64,000 nucleotides of DNA. It comes from Phascolarctos cinereus. Taxonomy: Eukaryota; Chordata; Mammalia; Diprotodontia; Phascolarctidae. The stretch lies in the NCBI RefSeq assembly GCF_002099425.1, contig NW_018343969.1, positions 2,070,001 through 2,134,000 of the forward strand, written 5' to 3'. The position numbers and the translations under genes were made by a program. Under the pieces are notes generated by a model. The model did no database searches, was not told the DNA's origin, and was given only the letters and a program-made list of their open reading frames with translations. Of this stretch, positions 46,181-57,336 are shown one piece after another; position 1 is the first letter of the stretch; each line of letters opens with the position of its first letter.

Positions 46181-46267
46181 TATTCCACAGATATATGATA
46201 CTCCACAGAACTAATTTCTTAGGTCTTTCCTGAATCACACTTGGTTATAATTACACAGTTAAGTTTC

Positions 46268-46545
46268 ATTTTTTTGGTATTTCCATTTGTTATTGTTATT
46301 ACTGTATATGGTTTTCCTGGTTCTGTTTATTTTGCTCGGCATCAATTCATTTAAGTCTTCTACTGCTTGTCTGAATTATGTTAACTTTGTATGGCACAAT
46401 GATATTCCATTACAATCATGTACCACATTTTATTTATCCATTGCTCAGCTGAGGGGCATTTATTTTGCTTCCTCTTCTTTGCCACTACTAACAGACACAC
46501 ATGTGCATGTACACATGCAAAATAAAACTTCTATAAGTATTTTTG
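46268..46545 (-). mobile_element. Old L1 3' end (first part)
   Basis: 'tttcctggttctgtttattt', 'tgatattccattacaatcat' and 'cttctataagtatttttgtg' follow the L1 3'UTR/ORF2 end, more diverged than L1-A. It is continued at 47140. Confidence 0.75.
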
Positions 46546-47139
46546 TGTCCAAACAGTACTACTACAAAGCAACATGTATGTTCCCCCAAAGTACAGGAAT
46601 ATGCAAAATTGTACCATAAAAAACAGATCTTATCAGGAAAATGAGATTAGATGTAGAATACTGGAAAACTGTCAGTGATAATGAAAACAAGATATGAATC
46701 TAGTAAAAAGAGTCATGCAGTTTAGTCCATGTTAAATGGTTAAGAAATATGGGCTGCTGTTAGGTCTGCACGTGGGGTTGCACTATCATGCTGGGCAGGC
46801 CAACTTCAGGTCTCAGAGCTATGGCAGAAGGTAATGGGGGTGGGAATGGTGCGGTGTGGACCAGCCCTTCTTGGTCAAAGCTCCTACTGCACCAGAAGAT
46901 ATATAATAAATGTGGTTCTTTACCTTTACAAAGACCTCACATTGTTGGGTATTGAAAGTGTTGTAGACTGTGAGTTATTGTAAAGTGGTTTGGTCTTCTG
47001 AGTTCACTTGCTATTTCTTGCAGAAGAAAGCAGGCAGAAACAAACTAGAAATTCCTGTTATTCTTAAAATATTCCCTAATAAATCAACTGTACTGGCACA
47101 CATTTGCATTTTCAAAACATGTTTTATAGCAGAACTGAA
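46546..47139. mobile_element. Insertion within the old L1, partly LTR-like
   Basis: Absent from other L1 copies. Between about 46755 and 46980 it has a TG start, 'gatatataataaatgtgg' (overlapping TATA-like and AATAAA signals) and GC-richer sequence than its flanks, features of an LTR fossil. Termini and family are not established. Confidence 0.35.
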
Positions 47140-47560
47140 TGTAATAGAATCCTTCTTTCTGTCTTTGACCTTCTTGAAGTACATATCTAGCAGTGAAATC
47201 TCTGAGTCAAAGAATATAGACATTTTCATGACTTTTTAAGCATAACTCTAAACGGTTTTCCAGAATTACTCTTTTTTAAATCAATTCACAGCTCCACCAA
47301 GGCACACCACAGCCCACATGGGCACACCAAGAATGTGCCTATCTCTCTGTAGCCTCTTCAACATTAATTTTTTCCATCTTTGTTCAACTTTGCTTGTGTA
47401 CTAGATGTGAGATGAAAATGTAGAGATTTGTACTTTTTATTATTAATTATTTGGAGCAAGCTTTCAAATAGTTGCTTTATAAGTTGTTTATTCATATGCT
47501 TTGACTACTTATCCATTGGGAAATAATTCTAGATCTTATATATTAGTTTCTTATATATCT
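47140..47560 (-). mobile_element. Old L1 ORF2 C-terminal fragment (second part)
   Basis: 'tatctagcagtgaaatctct', 'taaacggttttccagaatta' and 'tttgactacttatccattgg' correspond to L1-A 8810-9140. Confidence 0.75.
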
Positions 47561-47563
47561 TGG

Positions 47564-47564
47564 A

Positions 47565-47605
<41 letters not shown>

Positions 47606-47632
47606 GTCTGTTTGTCTGTCTGTTCATCTACA
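47564..47632. repeat. (TATC)n(TGTC)n microsatellite
   Basis: Eleven or so TATC units, then degenerate TGTC/TGTT units. Confidence 0.95.
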
Positions 47633-47864
47633 TAGAAAGATAGTTTTGGTACCATAAAGACCTAGGTAAAAGTCTAGCCTCTGACAATACTGTCAGTGCT
47701 GAACCTCTCATTGCTCTAGGTAACACCCTAGGACTATAAGTTACAGAGAAGGTGCCAGTGTTCTTTGAGTGAGTTTCCTCATCTCCAAGTTTCCCATGTC
47801 ATTAAGTCACAGGAACAGTCCCTTTCTTTTTCTTTATCTGTGTTAAAGGATAAATCTAGTTTCA

Positions 47865-48490
47865 GTTTTAAAATCATTTATTAAATGCTTACTATGTGCA
47901 AGGCACTATGCCAGGGTCTGGGCAAACAAAGAGGAAAAACTGAATTACTCCCTTGTCTCAAGATCTGTTCTTTCTCCTAGAGAGATATAATGTGTACACA
48001 ATTAAACACAAAATTATGCAATCTAGCTTTAAGAGAGAAAGAGATCTAATAGCTGTGGGAATAAGGAAATGTATTTTGTAGGACAACGCATCTGAGAAGA
48101 GTGTGGAAGGAAGCAATATATTCTCTAAGGTAGAGATGAGGAAAGAATGCATTCTAGATACAGAGGACATGGAATGGGAAGGTTATTAAGCCTGTTTGAC
48201 TAGAATGGTGAGTGTGTGGAGGGGAGTAATATCAAATAAAATTGGAAAAGTAGATGTGAGCTAGCATTAAATGGATACTAAATGACAGGCCAAGGATTTT
48301 TCATTTTATCTTAGTGACAAAAGGGAGTTCTTGAAGATTTGTCGACCACACTGAGGGTGTGACATGGTCAGGTCCATGCTTTAGTAATGCTGATTTAATA
48401 GTTAACTGAAGGATAGATGGGAAAAGGCAGAGAGACTAGAAAATAAATAGGAAGCCACCGGAATTGTCTAGTCAGTAGGAAATGAGATCT
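47865..48490 (-). mobile_element. LINE L2-related, 3' body
   Basis: 'atttattaaatgcttactat', 'caaggcactatgccaggg', 'gaatgggaaggttattaag', 'gtgtgacatggtcaggtcca' and 'aataggaagccacc' follow the reverse L2 3' body; compare 5400-5800. Confidence 0.6.
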
Positions 48491-48758
48491 TTAACCCTGA
48501 ATAGAAACTGATGTTGAGCTGGAGCCTATTGATGATGATAAACAATTTTCTAAATACATGGCTATGTTCTGTTAGCTGAAGTTTTTATTGAGTATTTTTT
48601 AGAAGGCACTGCCCCACCAATTTCACAAATGTGCCCCATACACCAATCTATCTTATGAACTTTACACATTAATTTATTCCACTTACTTTTTCTTTCTACC
48701 TTCTCTGGCTATCTTATATTTTCCTTCTCTTGTGAGCCTTTTTTCAACTTCTTATTCT

Positions 48759-49009
48759 ATTTTTATTAAGATATTTTTCAGTTATGTCTCTCTGTGATCC
48801 TATTTGGGGTTTTCTTGGCAAAGATTCCAAAGTGGTTTGCCATTTCCTTCTCCAATTTGTTTTACAGAGAAGAAACTGAGGCAAAAGGGGTTAAGTGACT
48901 TGTCCAGGGTCACACAGGTAGTAATTGTCTGAGGCCAGATTTGAACTCAGGAAGATGAAGCTTCCTGACTCCAGGACTGGTGCTCTATCCACTGCACTAC
49001 CTAGCTGCC
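48759..49009 (-). mobile_element. Long-form MAR1-type SINE
   Basis: Imperfect duplication cttcttattct (48748-48758) / cttgttattcc (49010-49020). On the minus strand: 'gcagctaggtagtgcagtgg', 'gagttcaaatctggcctcag', 'cctgtgtgaccctggacaag', and 'tttgccaagaaaaccccaaa'. Confidence 0.88.
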
Positions 49010-49059
49010 CTTGTTATTCCACAGTTCTCCTTAATTCTGCTTCTCCTCTTATGATCTTC

Positions 49060-50345
49060 TTTTTTTCTTTAATCAATTTTTTTATTTTTAGTTTTCAACA
49101 TTTACTTCCACAAAATTTTGGGTTCCAAATTTTCTCCCCATCTCTCCCCTCCCCCCAACCTAAGATGGTATGCATTCTGAATACCCCTTTCCCCAATCTG
49201 CCATCCTTTCTATCACTACCCCCCTTTCTCTTATCCCCTTCCCTTTCTGTTTTCCTATAGGGGAGGATGGATTTCTATACCCCATTGCCTTTGTATCTTA
49301 TTTCCCAGTTGCATGTACAAACAATTTTTAACATTTATTTTTAAAACTTTGTGTTCCAAATTTTCTCCCTTCTTCCCTTTCCACCCACCCTCATTGAGAA
49401 GTCAAGCAATTAGATATAGGTTATACATGTGTAGTCATGCAAAACACTTCCATAACAGCCATGTTATGAAAGGGTAACTACATTTCCTTCCATCCTATCC
49501 CACCTCCCCTTTCCCTATTCTGTCCTTTGACCACATCCCTCCTCAAAAATGTTTGCTTCTGATTACTTGCCTTTCCTTCTGTCCCTCCCATCTCTTATCC
49601 CCTTTGCCCCTTTTTTCCTATAGAATAAGATAGATTTCCATACCCAATTGAGTGTGCATGTTTTTCCCTCCTTAAGCCAAATCTGATGAGAGTAAGGTTC
49701 ACTCATTCCCTCTTACCTCACCTCTTTTCCCCTCCACTATGAAAACTCTGTCTTGCCTCTTTTATGTGATATAATTTACCCCATTCTGCCTCTTCCTTTC
49801 TCCTTCTCCCAGTACAATCCTCTCACCCCTTAATTTTATTTTTTAGATATCATCCCTTCATATTCAACTTACCCTGTGCCTTCTGTCTATATATATTCCC
49901 TCCAACTACTCCAACACTGAGAAAGGTCTCATGAGTTATAAATATCATCTTTCCATGTAGTAATGTAAACAGTTCAACTTTAATACGTCTCTTCTGATTT
50001 ACCTTTCCTGTTTACCTTTTCATGCTTCTCTTGAGTCTGGTATTTGAAAGTCAAATTTTCTATTTAGCTCTGGTCTTTGCCATCAAGAATGCTTAAAAGT
50101 CCTCTATTTCATTGAATGTCTATTTTTTCCCATAAGGGTTTATACTCAGTTTTGCTGGGCTGGTGATTCTTGATTTTAATCCTAGCTCCTTTCCTATCAA
50201 CCATCCAGGTTGTCTTGGGCTAGAAATTTGTTTCACTCTTTCTGTGGATTCTACTGCTCTAAAATTTGTTTAGCCATTTTTACAGATATTTGAAGGAGTA
50301 TGGGGGAGAGCCCAAGGAGTCACTGCTTTTACTCTGCCATCTTGT
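49060..50345 (-). mobile_element. L1-F: ORF2-less LINE-1 derivative
   Basis: On the minus strand, the 5' end at 50345 ('agacaagatggcagagtaaa') and a short 5'UTR (50345 to about 50195) join the C-terminal end of ORF1 (about 50190-50035, 'LSILDGKDQS', 'IENLTFKYQTQEKHEK'). The spacer follows (50035-49490), then L1 3'UTR-like sequence (49490-49060), partly duplicated in tandem. All of ORF2 and most of ORF1 are absent. Confidence 0.75.
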
Positions 50346-51616
50346 CTTCTCTCTCCTCCCCCTACCCGCTTAAATTTTATTTTAACATGTTAGAATTCAA
50401 ATCTAGACCTGGAAATTCTTTTCCTTCGTGTTTTACTCAATTGTCAATTTTTTTTTCTCCTCAAATTGAACCTTTTACTTTCTTAACAAATTCATACTCC
50501 TTCAAACCACTGATACAATTTCTATCTCTGCATTCAGGTAATACTTTCTCTCTCTTTTCCTTCTCCTTCTACAAACTTTACCACAGAAACCAGAGTTGTT
50601 ATTGCTTTTTCTAAAATATAAGTATCACATTATTTTAAAAAATTACATTTTTAACTCAGTTACTGTGAATCTGGTCCCTACTATTATCTTGAGAATCTAA
50701 TTGGCTTTGGCCTTCATTGTTAAGCTAAAGTTTATACACCCTTAAGTTTTCTCATTCTCAGTCCAATTATTATGAAATCATTTGACTTCACATTTGAAAA
50801 AATGAACAATGTATTAAAAGTAGAAAGCACTGTAATATCACAAAGTATCAAACAATAAACAACATAACTACAATTTTCACCTTAACCCTAAAATATTTGA
50901 TCTATCTCCCTTTAGCCCCAGAGTCTGATCTGTCTTCAGTCTTAGTATACTGTTCACACAACAGAACAACCCAGGTAGATTTGTTGTCTCTTTACTTATT
51001 TCTCTACCTCTAAACTCTATAAAAGAGAAAATAGCTCAGTCTCTTATTGAAGTTACTAAAGTTCCTTAATTCAGTTCTTGTGCTGCATTGTTCCTTGAAC
51101 ATGCTCAGAAACCTTGATTGGCCCTCACAGCTGCTTCTGGGCAATGATTTGCTTATTCTCACACTGTCTCCCTCTTTAAATTTCTATCAGGAACAAGGGC
51201 CTAGATCTGGATAGCTGTTACAGGTAAATACCTCTGTAGAGATGGTTTATGTATTGTGAGGCCCCATGTTGGCAAAATCCTGCCCCCCATCTGTAGCATG
51301 AGGGTGTTATGTGGCTCAAAAGGATAGCATGAATATATCCACCCTTTTCTCCTCTCAACCTTTCTCAAAGGTAGATAGTAATTCCTTCTAGGAAAGGAAG
51401 CAGGAAGGTGGGACCAGAGCCTACTTTGTTCTCCTTAGAGAGAAGTATTGAACTAGAATTATATCTATCTGCTCTCTTAAATATTATTATTCAGTAGTAT
51501 GCGATCAATTTCAATTTAACTTCTCATTGCTGTTTCTCATTATTGGGAAGAAGGGGTACGATAAATTCTATATCCAAGTGTTGACACTTTTACTACCTAA
51601 TGGCAGTTTCACAATG
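50346..51616. other. Unassigned intergenic sequence
   Basis: No gene or known repeat. An isolated tataaaag at about 51018 lacks any partner signal. The stretch 50880-51560 has GC and texture unlike its flanks and may be an unrecognised repeat. Confidence 0.35.
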
Positions 51617-51791
51617 AATATATATATCTATGTGCATATCTATATCTATTTATAATATAGATATGATATATAATATATATTATATGCATAATATATAATA
51701 TAGATATAGATATCCACATCTCTCTCGCTACATACATACATATATGTATATATATGTGTGTGTGTGTGTGTGTATATATACATATATATAA
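51617..51791. repeat. AT-rich satellite-like tract with (TG)n
   Basis: Degenerate atatctat / tataatata units ending in gtgtgtgtgtgtgtgt (51757-51772). Confidence 0.9.
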
Positions 51792-52540
51792 AAGCAAATA
51801 AGTTAATTTATGCAAATTATAGCAAAACAGAAATCAATGAAGGCATACATAGGAGAATATATACCAGACAACATGAAAGAAAGAGCTCTCTCATTAGGAA
51901 GGAGATAACTCAGCTCAACCAAGAGGGAGTCCTAGAAACTCCCTGTAATAGTGAAGCAAGCTGGGGAGAGGGACATAATGGAGACTGCTAGCTCTCTCAT
52001 TACTTCCCATAGTCTTTCTTCAGCAACCTGAAGCAAGATTGGCCTCTTTCCTCTTCCCTGTCAAAATTGGAATCCAGAAGCACCAGAAATGACTCAAAGC
52101 TAGAAAAATCCCAAAGGAGAAGACAAAGAAGATAAAGAAGGCTGGAGCTCTCCTATTTTCTCCAACTCTTCCCTGACCCTCCCAAAAGGCAAGTCATTCA
52201 TCTCAATTAATAAGGAAAGAATTCATACCAATGGTATTTGGGACTGGGTTACACCTCAATATTTATAAACTGGTAAGGGAACAAGGACTAAGGAGACAAG
52301 TTCAGGATGAGTTGTTTCTTCCTCTGTTTTGAGTTCATAGCAACATTTTTCTCATTTATCGTATTCCTGAACTCAGGAACATTAAGAAGTATTTGAAAAT
52401 GTGTATTTTTTATGATTAAAAAGTTGTCATCAAGAACACTGATATCATAAGAAATGAATTGTTCTCTTTGGTTAACACTTTCCTCCCCCTACCCCAATAG
52501 CTACTAAATCTCAGACATCCAATACTTTATACATTAAGGA
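51792..52540. other. Unassigned intergenic sequence
   Basis: 'gctctctcatta' occurs at 51885 and again at 51992. No gene or repeat family was recognised. Confidence 0.35.
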
Positions 52541-52544
52541 AGGT

Positions 52545-53065
52545 GTTGTTTGTCCTCTGTTTTCAAAGAGGACCAATGACATCATGGAGTGATGTCTTGA
52601 TTTGTGCATGATTTGGAAGTAAATGAGTCAGAGTGGCACAGTCATCAGCCTCAGTCTCTCTTCAAGAGCCAGTGAAGTCCAGCAGCAAGACAAAAGTCAG
52701 GATAACTAATAATGGCCCAGGATGCAGTGGATGACCATGGCCACTTTGATATCTGACCAAGATCTTAGTACTTCAAAGCAGCTGCTTCAGTCACCTTTAT
52801 GGCTAGTGGGACAAATTGTTCTCATACTGGGAGAAGCCTTCATATTAGACAGGTCCCCACTAGGATTGTGGCTTGTCAGTTACCCTCAACCTGGTTAGCT
52901 CATACATCAAGGTAATTTACTATGCATGCTACAGCTTCTTGGAGACATGGGTAAGAGTTGAGTTCCAGGTAGACACCAAAGGTGGATGAACAGCCCTGCA
53001 AAGGGCTTGGCAAACCCTCACAGCAGAGGTGCTAGTCTCCTTAAACACCTCATACACCCAATTAA
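52545..53065 (-). mobile_element. LINE-tailed SINE-like repeat (copy 3, longest)
   Basis: The start, 'ggtgttgtttgtcctctgtt' then 'tcaaagaggaccaatgacat', is the reverse complement of the 3' tail of the LINE at 1717-2660. The middle matches copy 1 (3646-3935) and the far end matches copy 2 (26976-27185). About 520 bp, no ORF. I infer mobilisation by the RTE-like LINE through the shared 3' end. Confidence 0.7.
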
Positions 53066-53342
53066 GGAAGGCATAACATTATTAACAATATATGAAATTC
53101 TAGATAAAAGACACAAAGCTTCCCTCCATCAACTTGCAAACATTCTATAACTTACTTTTATAAAATATAAGTAGTGATATTTCAATTTCCTTACCACAAA
53201 ACCTTTTGAACAGCCTTTTTGTTATCTTGCCTTTCAGTTTTGATATCTCTGGTACTCAATGACAGTCTCTTTTCTTGTCTCAAAAATGTATGGTCATGCA
53301 TTCAAAGTCAGAGAGTGAATCTCCCTTACATTACAAAAATGT

Positions 53343-53375
53343 ATAAGAAAATAATAATAATAATATCAATAATAA
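53343..53375. repeat. (AATAAT)n low-complexity
   Basis: AAT triplets with one interruption. Confidence 0.8.
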
Positions 53376-53600
53376 TAGCTAACATTTATACAGCACTTTA
53401 CTACATGTAAAGCAAAGTGTTTTAGAGAGGTTATCACACTGCACACTCATAATATCAGACAAGATAATTGAGGGTGATAAAGGTTAAGTGATTTGCCTAA
53501 AGTCACAGTTATTGAGTCATACAGCAAAATATCTGAGGCAGGATTTGACTCAGGTCATCTTGATTCCAAATCCAGCATTCTATAGTGGATACACACCCAC
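53376..53600 (-). mobile_element. MIR/THER1-like SINE
   Basis: 'gctaacatttatacagcact', 'aaggttaagtgatttgccta', 'agtcacagttattgagt' and 'ggatttgactcaggtcatct' in reverse. Confidence 0.7.
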
Positions 53601-53842
53601 AGCCTACCTGTTCTCTGAAAAAGCATCTTACATATCTGTAATACGTTATTTTTTCCATTTCCATGAAGTTATGAGGTTGTGGAGAAACATGTATTACTGC
53701 ACACCTGTGGACTATTTTGGCAGTATGCAATAAGTTACAAACAGAAGAATTGTTATGATCTATCAACTGAGAAGAGTGAGAGAATGGCTAAAAAGGAGTG
53801 ATAATGACCAAAAAAAAAGGTTAAATTGAATGACAATTAAGA

Positions 53843-54019
53843 ATAGACCATAGGTTCATAGTGGCACAGTGGATAGAGCAATTGACTTGGAATTAAGGAA
53901 GATTCATCTTCATGAGTTCAAATCTGGAAAATCTCATGTATCTATGCCAAGAAAACCCCAAAATGGAGTCACACAGAGTTGGATATAACTGAAATGACTG
54001 ACTAACAGCAACAAATTAG
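53843..54019 (+). mobile_element. MAR1-type SINE, internally deleted
   Basis: Exact duplication caattaaga (53834-53842 and 54020-54028). Head 'gtggcacagtggatagagca' and 'gagttcaaatctgg' join directly to 'tatgccaagaaaaccccaaa', so the CORE-to-3' middle is missing. Confidence 0.85.
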
Positions 54020-54397
54020 CAATTAAGAGACTATTAGCAATCCTGGAGAGAAGTTTCAGAGGAGATATGGGATTAAAACATAAGTGAGGTAAGGAGTAGA
54101 AGCAACAAGTTTACCTAGTACTGTCTAGGAATTTAGCTGAGAAAGGGAGAAGAGCTTTTGGAAAATCATTTGAGGAAATGCCAGGAAAAATATATTGTAA
54201 AAGCAGAGAATCCATGTTCTTTTCAAGTACACATGCAACATTCCAAAAATTGAAAAAGCAGCCTTACATACATATAAAAAGGAAGAAATTGTATATGCTC
54301 TATATTAGTATAACAATGTAATAAAAATATAGTTAAATTATAATACTGTGAATGATAGTAGTTATGCCTATTGATTCTATAATTGCATTTCTGAGAA

Positions 54398-54855
54398 TCA
54401 GAAATTATATATATATATATTTATTCATACAAATCATATTTCCATATTAGTCATACTGTAGAAAAAAAACCTAAACAAAAAAAACCCTCAAGAAAAATAA
54501 CATTTAAAAAATATGTTTCAATCTATATTCAGACTCCATCATTTCTTTATCTGGAGTTCAATGGCATTTTTCATCATAAGTTTTTCTGAGTTGTCTTGGA
54601 TCATTGTATTGCTGAGAATAGCTAAGTCATTCACAGCTTATCTTCCTACATTATTGTTGTTATTGTGTACAATGTTCTCTTGGTTCTACTCATTTCACTT
54701 TTGTATCAGTTCACATAAATATTTCCAGGATATTATGAGAGCATCTAGTTCATCATTTCTTATAGCACAATATTGTTCCATCACAGTCATATACTACAGC
54801 TTGTTCAGTCATTCTCCAATTGATGGGCATCCCTTCAAATTCCAATCTTCCATTT
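54398..54855 (-). mobile_element. L1-G: 5'-truncated L1 3' end
   Basis: It runs from 3'UTR ('catatttccatattagtcat') to the ORF2 end ('tgttcagtcattctccaatt', 'tgatgggcatccct'). It stops near 54855. Confidence 0.85.
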
Positions 54856-54864
54856 AAGTTATTG

Positions 54865-55000
54865 TCTCAGAGAGTTGTCTGGACAGTGAAACACTAAATG
54901 ACCTTCTCAGGGCCACACAGACAGTAGAGGCAAGAGTCAGGAGTTGAATTCCATTCTTCCCCATGCCAAGGCCAGCTCACTATCTACTACCTCTAAATGC
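54865..55000 (-). mobile_element. MIR fragment
   Basis: 'actaaatgaccttctcaggg', 'ccacacagacagtagaggca' and 'ggagttgaattccattctt' in reverse. Confidence 0.65.
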
Positions 55001-55026
55001 TTTATAGTAGTATTATTTGCAATTAA

Positions 55027-55066
55027 TTTTTTTACAAATTAATTACAAAATTAATTTGTAAAAAAA
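55027..55066. repeat. Perfect 18-bp AT hairpin with 4-nt loop
   Basis: The arms at 55027-55044 and 55049-55066 are exact reverse complements, with loop acaa. Confidence 0.9.
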
Positions 55067-55069
55067 AGA

Positions 55070-56240
55070 CTGAGAGCAACCTAAATCCCAAATGATAGGG
55101 ATATTGTTAAATAAACCATGACAAATTAATGTAATGGATTAATATAATGTAATTAAAATCACTAAACATAAATAATACAAAGAATTCTTGAAAGATCTTT
55201 ATGAAATATTTCAAGGAAAAAAGACAGAACCATAAAAAGATTACAAAACCAAAGCATATTAACCACATAAAAGGAAAAGTCAATTACAATATACAAAGAA
55301 AGCTGAAGGAAACTTAGAAGGGGTGACTAAAAAGTTGATTTATCTTATACATTAAGTGAGTTTAATTGATTCTCTTGATGGCTATTGTTATTTATAATGA
55401 ATCATTAAAATACAGTTCTGCATAGAGGCTGTAGTTAAAGCTTTGAGAGTGAATGAAATGGCTAAAGGAGAGATTATAGGAAGAGCCCAAGGACATATCA
55501 TTGCTAAACATGCTTCTTAAAGGATGAGATTGAAGTGCCTGTGAAAGAGACCTGAGAAGGAATAGTTAGAAATGTAGGAGGAGAACAAAGAGAACCTAGG
55601 AAACTCTGAAACAAAGGAAGCAAGTACCATCTTGAAAGATGGAGTGTTTAATGGAAATAGATACTTTGAAAAAAATATTCTTGGCTATTAGAAGTTATTT
55701 GTAGTCACTTAACGCTGATTGCTCTGTCAAAGCCAAAAAAAAAAAAGTATTCGTGACTTTCCAGAAAGCAAATACAGTATTTTTTATAGGGGCAGAATTG
55801 TGACTAAAAGAAGATGATGAGAAAATACATACTGAAGAAATAGGGAGATTGACTAACTTTTTTCAAGAAATTTAGTGTTGAAGGATTGGCAAGATATGAT
55901 AATAACTACATTACAAGGAAGGGTCAAGGGAAGACTTTTTTTCCCCAAACTGGGGACACATGACAACTTTGTTGGCAGATGTGATGGAGTCAATGGCCAG
56001 GGTATGACTGAAGATCCATGAGACTGGGGGGGATGGGGAGGGAGGGACACAAATGCAGGTGCAAAGTCCTGGAACAGGTGGGAAGAGATGGAATCAAGTG
56101 TGAAAACAAAGAGCTGGTCACAATTCTCTGAGCTTTATTTTTTTTCATCTCTAAATGAAGTTTTAGCAAGATCATGTCTAAGATTACCCCTAGCTCAAAA
56201 ATTCTGTAATTCCATGATTCTGCATTTAAGGAAATCTAAT
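55070..56240. other. Mostly unassigned; possible very old L1 at 55080-55290
   Basis: 'ggattaatataatgtaatt' and 'gatctttatgaaatatttc' faintly recall a plus-strand L1 ORF2 end. The rest is unassigned. Confidence 0.3.
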
Positions 56241-56248
56241 GGAATAAT

Positions 56249-56502
56249 GGGGCAGCTGGGTGGCTCAGTGGCTAGGGTGCTGGGCCTGGAGTCAGGAGAC
56301 CTGAGTTCAAATCCAGACTTAGACACCTACTAGCTATGCGACTATGGGCAAGTCACTTAACCTCTATTTGCTTCAATCCACTTGAGAAGGAAATGGTAAA
56401 CCATTCCAGTATCTTTGCCAAGAAAACCCCATGGACAATATTATCATACTATGGTCCATGACATCATGAAGAATCAGACATGACTGAACAACTAAACAAC
56501 AA
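56249..56502 (+). mobile_element. Long-form MAR1-type SINE
   Basis: Head 'ggggcagctgggtggctcag', 'gagttcaaatccagacttag', 'gggcaagtcacttaacctct', 'cagtatctttgccaagaaaa', ending 'actgaacaactaaacaac'. Confidence 0.9.
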
Positions 56503-56516
56503 CAGTAACGATGAAA

Positions 56517-56590
56517 TAAAAGATTTGTAGTTGTTAGGACCCTCAGAATCTATCTAATCCAAATCCTTCATTTTTACAAGAATGATTCCA
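56517..56590 (-). mobile_element. MIR fragment
   Basis: 'ggaccctcagaatctatcta' and 'atccaaatccttcattttta' match the MIR 3' part in reverse. Confidence 0.55.
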
Positions 56591-57336
56591 TTGGTGAGGT
56601 AAAGAGTATTAAGTCAAAGGGAGCACAAGGGACATTTCCCTAGAGACAGAAGCAACTAATTTCATTGAAGAAGGAGAAGACAGAAGTATGAGCTCAAGAA
56701 AGAACCAGAAGATGGTAGCTCAGTATAGAACCAGGAAAGAAAGCAATCTTTATCTTTATATCTTTAAAAATATCCACAGAGTAGCAGTTGATACAAACAG
56801 CTTTGTGGGGGAAACAGCAAGCAGCATTTCTAGAGGCAGAAAGGTTTTCTACCAGGAACACAACTCTGAGAGCATGAGTATTTTAGTCTACACATTTTCC
56901 TTCTCCCATCAGTGGTATGGCAACATACAGAGAAGTGTTCCTCTTCATATTTGCCAGTTGGGGATTTTTACTAAAATTTATTGTTTACATAATTAATTTT
57001 CTTAATGTGACATCTATTTTGGTCTGATAAAAAGAAAACATCAGGGGATGAGGAGATAATAAGCTAAGCATTTGAAGAGAAGCTAATTGGAGATATGTCT
57101 TGAAACTGAGTGTATCTTCAGGGTCCTATGTTTGAGGATGGAGGGGTCCTTGCTTCATGTAGAATGATACATAATAAGGTAATCCAGTGTTTTCAATAGC
57201 TTCTAGAATGTCTAGTAATTTTTTTTATCAAGATTCTAGAATTAGTAAGGAGGGAGGAATGGAGCAAGATTGCATGAGTTTGGCTTCAAATACATTTCCA
57301 AAACATTCATCAAACATTTCTGTTAAGAATGGAAAT
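56591..57336. other. Unassigned intergenic sequence
   Basis: The 102-residue plus frame at 56688-56996 has no recognisable domain; nothing else was seen. Confidence 0.35.

Noticed and set aside
51010-51030. Stand-alone TATA box candidate
   Set aside because: No initiator, downstream signal, ORF or LTR termini accompany it; expected by chance in AT-rich DNA.
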